A stretch of DNA of 7,895 nt, from the NCBI GenBank assembly GCA_003978285.1, contig QOAB01000020.1, positions 1 through 7,895 of the forward strand. The letters run 5' to 3'. A model generated the notes under the pieces. It was not told the DNA's origin and ran no database searches. It worked only from the letters and a program-made list of their open reading frames with translations. The position numbers were made by a program, and so were the translations under genes. Position 1 is the first letter of the stretch; each line of letters opens with the position of its first letter. Source of the stretch: Candidatus Thioglobus sp. Its GTDB lineage: Bacteria > Pseudomonadota > Gammaproteobacteria > PS1 > Thioglobaceae. Below are positions 5,932 through 7,895 of this stretch, one piece after another.

Positions 5932-6513
5932 ATGATTAAAGTATCAAGAAAAACTAACGAAACAGACATTGATGTTGAATTAAATTTGTATGGCACTGGT
6001 CAGGCAAGTATCGATACCGGTGTGCCTTTTTTAGACCACATGTTGGATCAAATTGCACGTCACGGTCTAATGGATTTAAACATTAAATGTGATGGCGATA
6101 CACAAATTGATGATCACCACAGTGTTGAAGATATCGGCATTACTTTGGGCCAAGCATTTGCACAAGCAGTCGGAGATAAAGCAGGATTTACTCGTTATGG
6201 ACATTCTTATGTGCCATTAGATGAGGCTTTGTCACGTGTCGTGTTAGATCTATCTGGTCGTCCTGGTTTGGAACTTAATGTTAACTTTACACGCGCAATG
6301 ATTGGCACTTTTGATGTAGATTTAATTTCTGAATTCTTCCAAGGATTCGTTAATCACGCCTTGATTAGCTTACACATTGATAACCTTAAAGGGGTGAATT
6401 CTCACCACCAAGCTGAGACTATCTTTAAAGCTTTCGGTAGGGCGTTACGCATGGCAGTCACGCCAGATGAACGCCAAGCTGGTGTCATCCCATCGACTAA
6501 AGGTAGCTTATAA
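5932..6513 (+). CDS. hisB: Imidazoleglycerol-phosphate dehydratase HisB (monofunctional)
   Basis: HisB dehydrates imidazole glycerol phosphate to imidazole-acetol phosphate, the substrate of HisC, with a di-manganese site. The 193-residue protein is the single-function form; it lacks the N-terminal histidinol-phosphatase domain fused to it in E. coli, so that activity must come from elsewhere. The two duplicated metal motifs are clear: [10 protein letters not shown] (61-70) and HHQAE (158-162). FLDHML (33-38) and the C-terminal STKGSL ending are also standard. The start is an ATG directly preceded by AAGAAG, which is too close to act as an optimal Shine-Dalgarno sequence; the N-terminus (SRKTNETDI) matches the family and no better start exists. 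It sits 24 bp after asd and 3 bp before hisH, which indicates co-transcription with both. Confidence 0.97.
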   Translation: MIKVSRKTNETDIDVELNLYGTGQASIDTGVPFLDHMLDQIARHGLMDLNIKCDGDTQIDDHHSVEDIGITLGQAFAQAVGDKAGFTRYGHSYVPLDEALSRVVLDLSGRPGLELNVNFTRAMIGTFDVDLISEFFQGFVNHALISLHIDNLKGVNSHHQAETIFKAFGRALRMAVTPDERQAGVIPSTKGSL

Positions 6514-6516
6514 ATT

Positions 6517-7131
6517 ATGTCCATAGCCATTGTTGACTATGGCATGGGCAACGTGCGTTCAGTGCAAAAAGCCATTGAACACGTTGCACCTAATGATCAA
6601 GTCTTTCTTACTGATAACGCAAAATTAATTAGCGAAGCTGACCGTGTTGTGTTTCCTGGTCAAGGCGCAATGGGCGCTTGTATGCAAGCACTCAACGAAC
6701 ATGGTTTGGTGGATGTTATTAAACAAGCCGCTCATGAAAAACCTTTCTTAGGAATTTGTTTAGGATTACAGCTTTTATTTGATCACTCTCAAGAAAATGG
6801 CGGTACTGATGGGCTGTCAATAATCCCAGGAGATGTGGTTAAATTTGATAAAAGTGAACTTAAAATCCCACATATGGGATGGAATAATGTAAAACAAGAT
6901 ATTGAACACCCACTTTGGCATAATATTGATGATAATGCACGTTTTTATAGTGTGCACAGTTATTACGTAAAAGAAGCCGACCATTCTGTTGTTGTCGGAT
7001 CAACTGATTACGGTATTAACTTTACTTGTGCTATCGCAAAGAACAACATGTTTGCAGTACAGTTCCACCCGGAAAAATCACAACACGATGGATTACAATT
7101 ATTAACCAATTTTGTTAATTGGAAAACTTAG
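6517..7131 (+). CDS. hisH: Imidazole glycerol phosphate synthase, glutaminase subunit HisH
   Basis: HisH releases ammonia from glutamine and passes it to HisF, which makes imidazole glycerol phosphate (the HisB substrate) and AICAR. The 204-residue class I glutamine amidotransferase has the full catalytic triad: C81 in GICLGLQLLF (79-88) and H184 and E186 in QFHPEKSQ (182-189). VDYGMGN (6-12), the oxyanion-strand segment PGQGA (48-52), PHMGWN (118-123) and YSVHSYY (144-150) are typical HisH features. A GGTAG sequence about 10 bases before the ATG may be the ribosome site. Its partner hisF, and hisA, which commonly follow hisH, are absent downstream: the next gene is on the other strand and overlaps the hisH stop by 4 bp. 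HisF must therefore be encoded elsewhere. Confidence 0.97.
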   Translation: MSIAIVDYGMGNVRSVQKAIEHVAPNDQVFLTDNAKLISEADRVVFPGQGAMGACMQALNEHGLVDVIKQAAHEKPFLGICLGLQLLFDHSQENGGTDGLSIIPGDVVKFDKSELKIPHMGWNNVKQDIEHPLWHNIDDNARFYSVHSYYVKEADHSVVVGSTDYGINFTCAIAKNNMFAVQFHPEKSQHDGLQLLTNFVNWKT

Positions 7132-7895
7132 TCTAATAACTGGCTAACGCAGTTCATGGTATTGGCGTGATAGCCACTACCAAAAATATTGAGATGATTT
7201 AGATAGTGATAAAGCATATAGAGCGGCTTTCTTGCATTAAAACCACTGTCTAACGGATAGCTTTTATTATAGCTTTGATAAAAATCATCATCAAATCCAC
7301 CAAACATAAAGGTTAGTGAGAAATCGATTTCTCGATGACCGTAATAACTAGCTGTATCAATAAAATAAGGGTGATTTTTCCCACTTAACACATTGCCAGA
7401 CCATAGGTCACCATGCAGTAATGTAGGCTTGATTGTGTTGTCTAACAAGTTTGGCAAAATATTTTCTATTTGAAGCAATTGTTGGTAGTCAGTTTGACCA
7501 ATTAAAGTATTTCGATAGGCTAATGTTATTTGGTATAGTAATCGGTACTGCCAATAAAAATAAGCCCAATTGTCAATATTTTGATCAACACCATTCAGTT
7601 GAGGGGTTTTCCCGATTTTATTGTCAAATCCAAATCCAAAATAATCACTCGTATTTTGGTGAAGCTCGGCAAGCGCTAACCCCATTTGTGACTGCATGTT
7701 TGAGTTATGTGTAATATCTATCCATTCCAATATCAAGCAATGTTCACAACTACCCAACACTGCTGGTGTGTGAATAGTTTTTCCTAATAAAGCTAATTCC
7801 CTGCCTTCATTGATTAATTGTTGGTTAGGGTTTGATTGGTATTTAACAAAGACTGTATTGCCATCAGATAATGTAACTTGATAGGCGGAAAATAG
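7128..7895 (-). CDS. Fructosamine/ketosamine-3-kinase family protein (partial)
   Basis: This family phosphorylates the C3 hydroxyl of Amadori adducts (fructosamines, ribulosamines), which destabilises them and removes the sugar from protein or metabolites; E. coli YniA is a relative. The frame stays open to the right edge, giving 255 visible residues of a usual 285-295, so about 30-40 N-terminal residues are missing. In fragment numbering, K18 (VFVKYQ) and E30 suit the kinase beta-3 lysine and helix-C glutamate; then come LILEWID (54-60), the FGFGFDNKIGKTPQLN stretch (86-101), NWAYFYWQYRL (109-119), the catalytic loop HGDLWSGN (161-168, D163) and the metal-binding D180 in IDTASYYGHREIDF (179-192), followed by FMFGGF. 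Family members usually read DPA where this one reads DTA. The GTG at 7760 is internal, not the start. The 3' end overlaps hisH by 4 bp. Confidence 0.92.
   Translation of the reverse strand, partial: LFSAYQVTLSDGNTVFVKYQSNPNQQLINEGRELALLGKTIHTPAVLGSCEHCLILEWIDITHNSNMQSQMGLALAELHQNTSDYFGFGFDNKIGKTPQLNGVDQNIDNWAYFYWQYRLLYQITLAYRNTLIGQTDYQQLLQIENILPNLLDNTIKPTLLHGDLWSGNVLSGKNHPYFIDTASYYGHREIDFSLTFMFGGFDDDFYQSYNKSYPLDSGFNARKPLYMLYHYLNHLNIFGSGYHANTMNCVSQLLD

Noticed and set aside
7157..7182. Hairpin TGGTA/TACCA with inner TGGC/GCCA downstream of hisH as a terminator
   Set aside because: The stem has a mismatch and is followed by A residues, not a T-run, on the + strand; on the - strand there is no T-run either. 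It lies in kinase coding DNA.
7758..7760. GTG at 7760 as the start of the kinase gene
   Set aside because: The same frame continues without a stop to the window edge and translates to recognisable kinase sequence (VFVKYQ and a downstream glutamate), so the gene is cut by the window, not short.

Overview
This is a densely packed stretch of core metabolic genes from a low-GC (by eye about 40%) proteobacterium. No mobile element, CRISPR array, tRNA, rRNA or defence system is visible. The protein types (a Pseudomonas-like stand-alone ThiD, a short HisC with a DAM-E-P N-terminal motif, a stand-alone HisB, a YadH-type ABC-2 permease) and the divergent plsY/folB pair, also seen in E. coli, point to a Gammaproteobacterium. 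Low GC, tight packing and several gene overlaps would fit a streamlined marine or symbiotic lineage such as the SUP05/Thioglobus group. That placement is inference, not proof.

Layout, left to right: the 3' end of an ABC-2 transporter permease (+, cut by the window start); plsY (-), which overlaps it tail to tail; and a 38-bp divergent gap. Next comes a rightward series, folB-folK-dsbA-thiD-hisC-nif3, with 8-bp or 1-bp overlaps or gaps of 6 to 13 bp, which suggests one transcription unit. A 35-bp gap with promoter-like hexamers precedes asd-hisB-hisH. Finally, a fructosamine-kinase-family gene (-) overlaps the end of hisH by 4 bp and runs off the right edge. No gap between genes exceeds 40 bp.

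The genes serve several pathways. FolB and FolK are consecutive steps of folate synthesis. ThiD makes the pyrimidine half of thiamine. HisC, HisB and HisH are three of the histidine enzymes, with hisC separated from hisBH by nif3 and asd; hisA and hisF do not follow hisH here. Asd feeds lysine, threonine, methionine and diaminopimelate synthesis. PlsY starts phospholipid synthesis in the membrane, DsbA makes disulfides in the periplasm, and the fructosamine kinase homologue probably repairs glycated protein or metabolites.

I found no convincing novel system. The items worth a second look are small: tail-to-tail overlaps without intrinsic terminators, a hairpin that pairs better on the + strand, a 10-bp direct repeat in the divergent gap, the dispersed his genes, and a few substitutions in otherwise conserved motifs.
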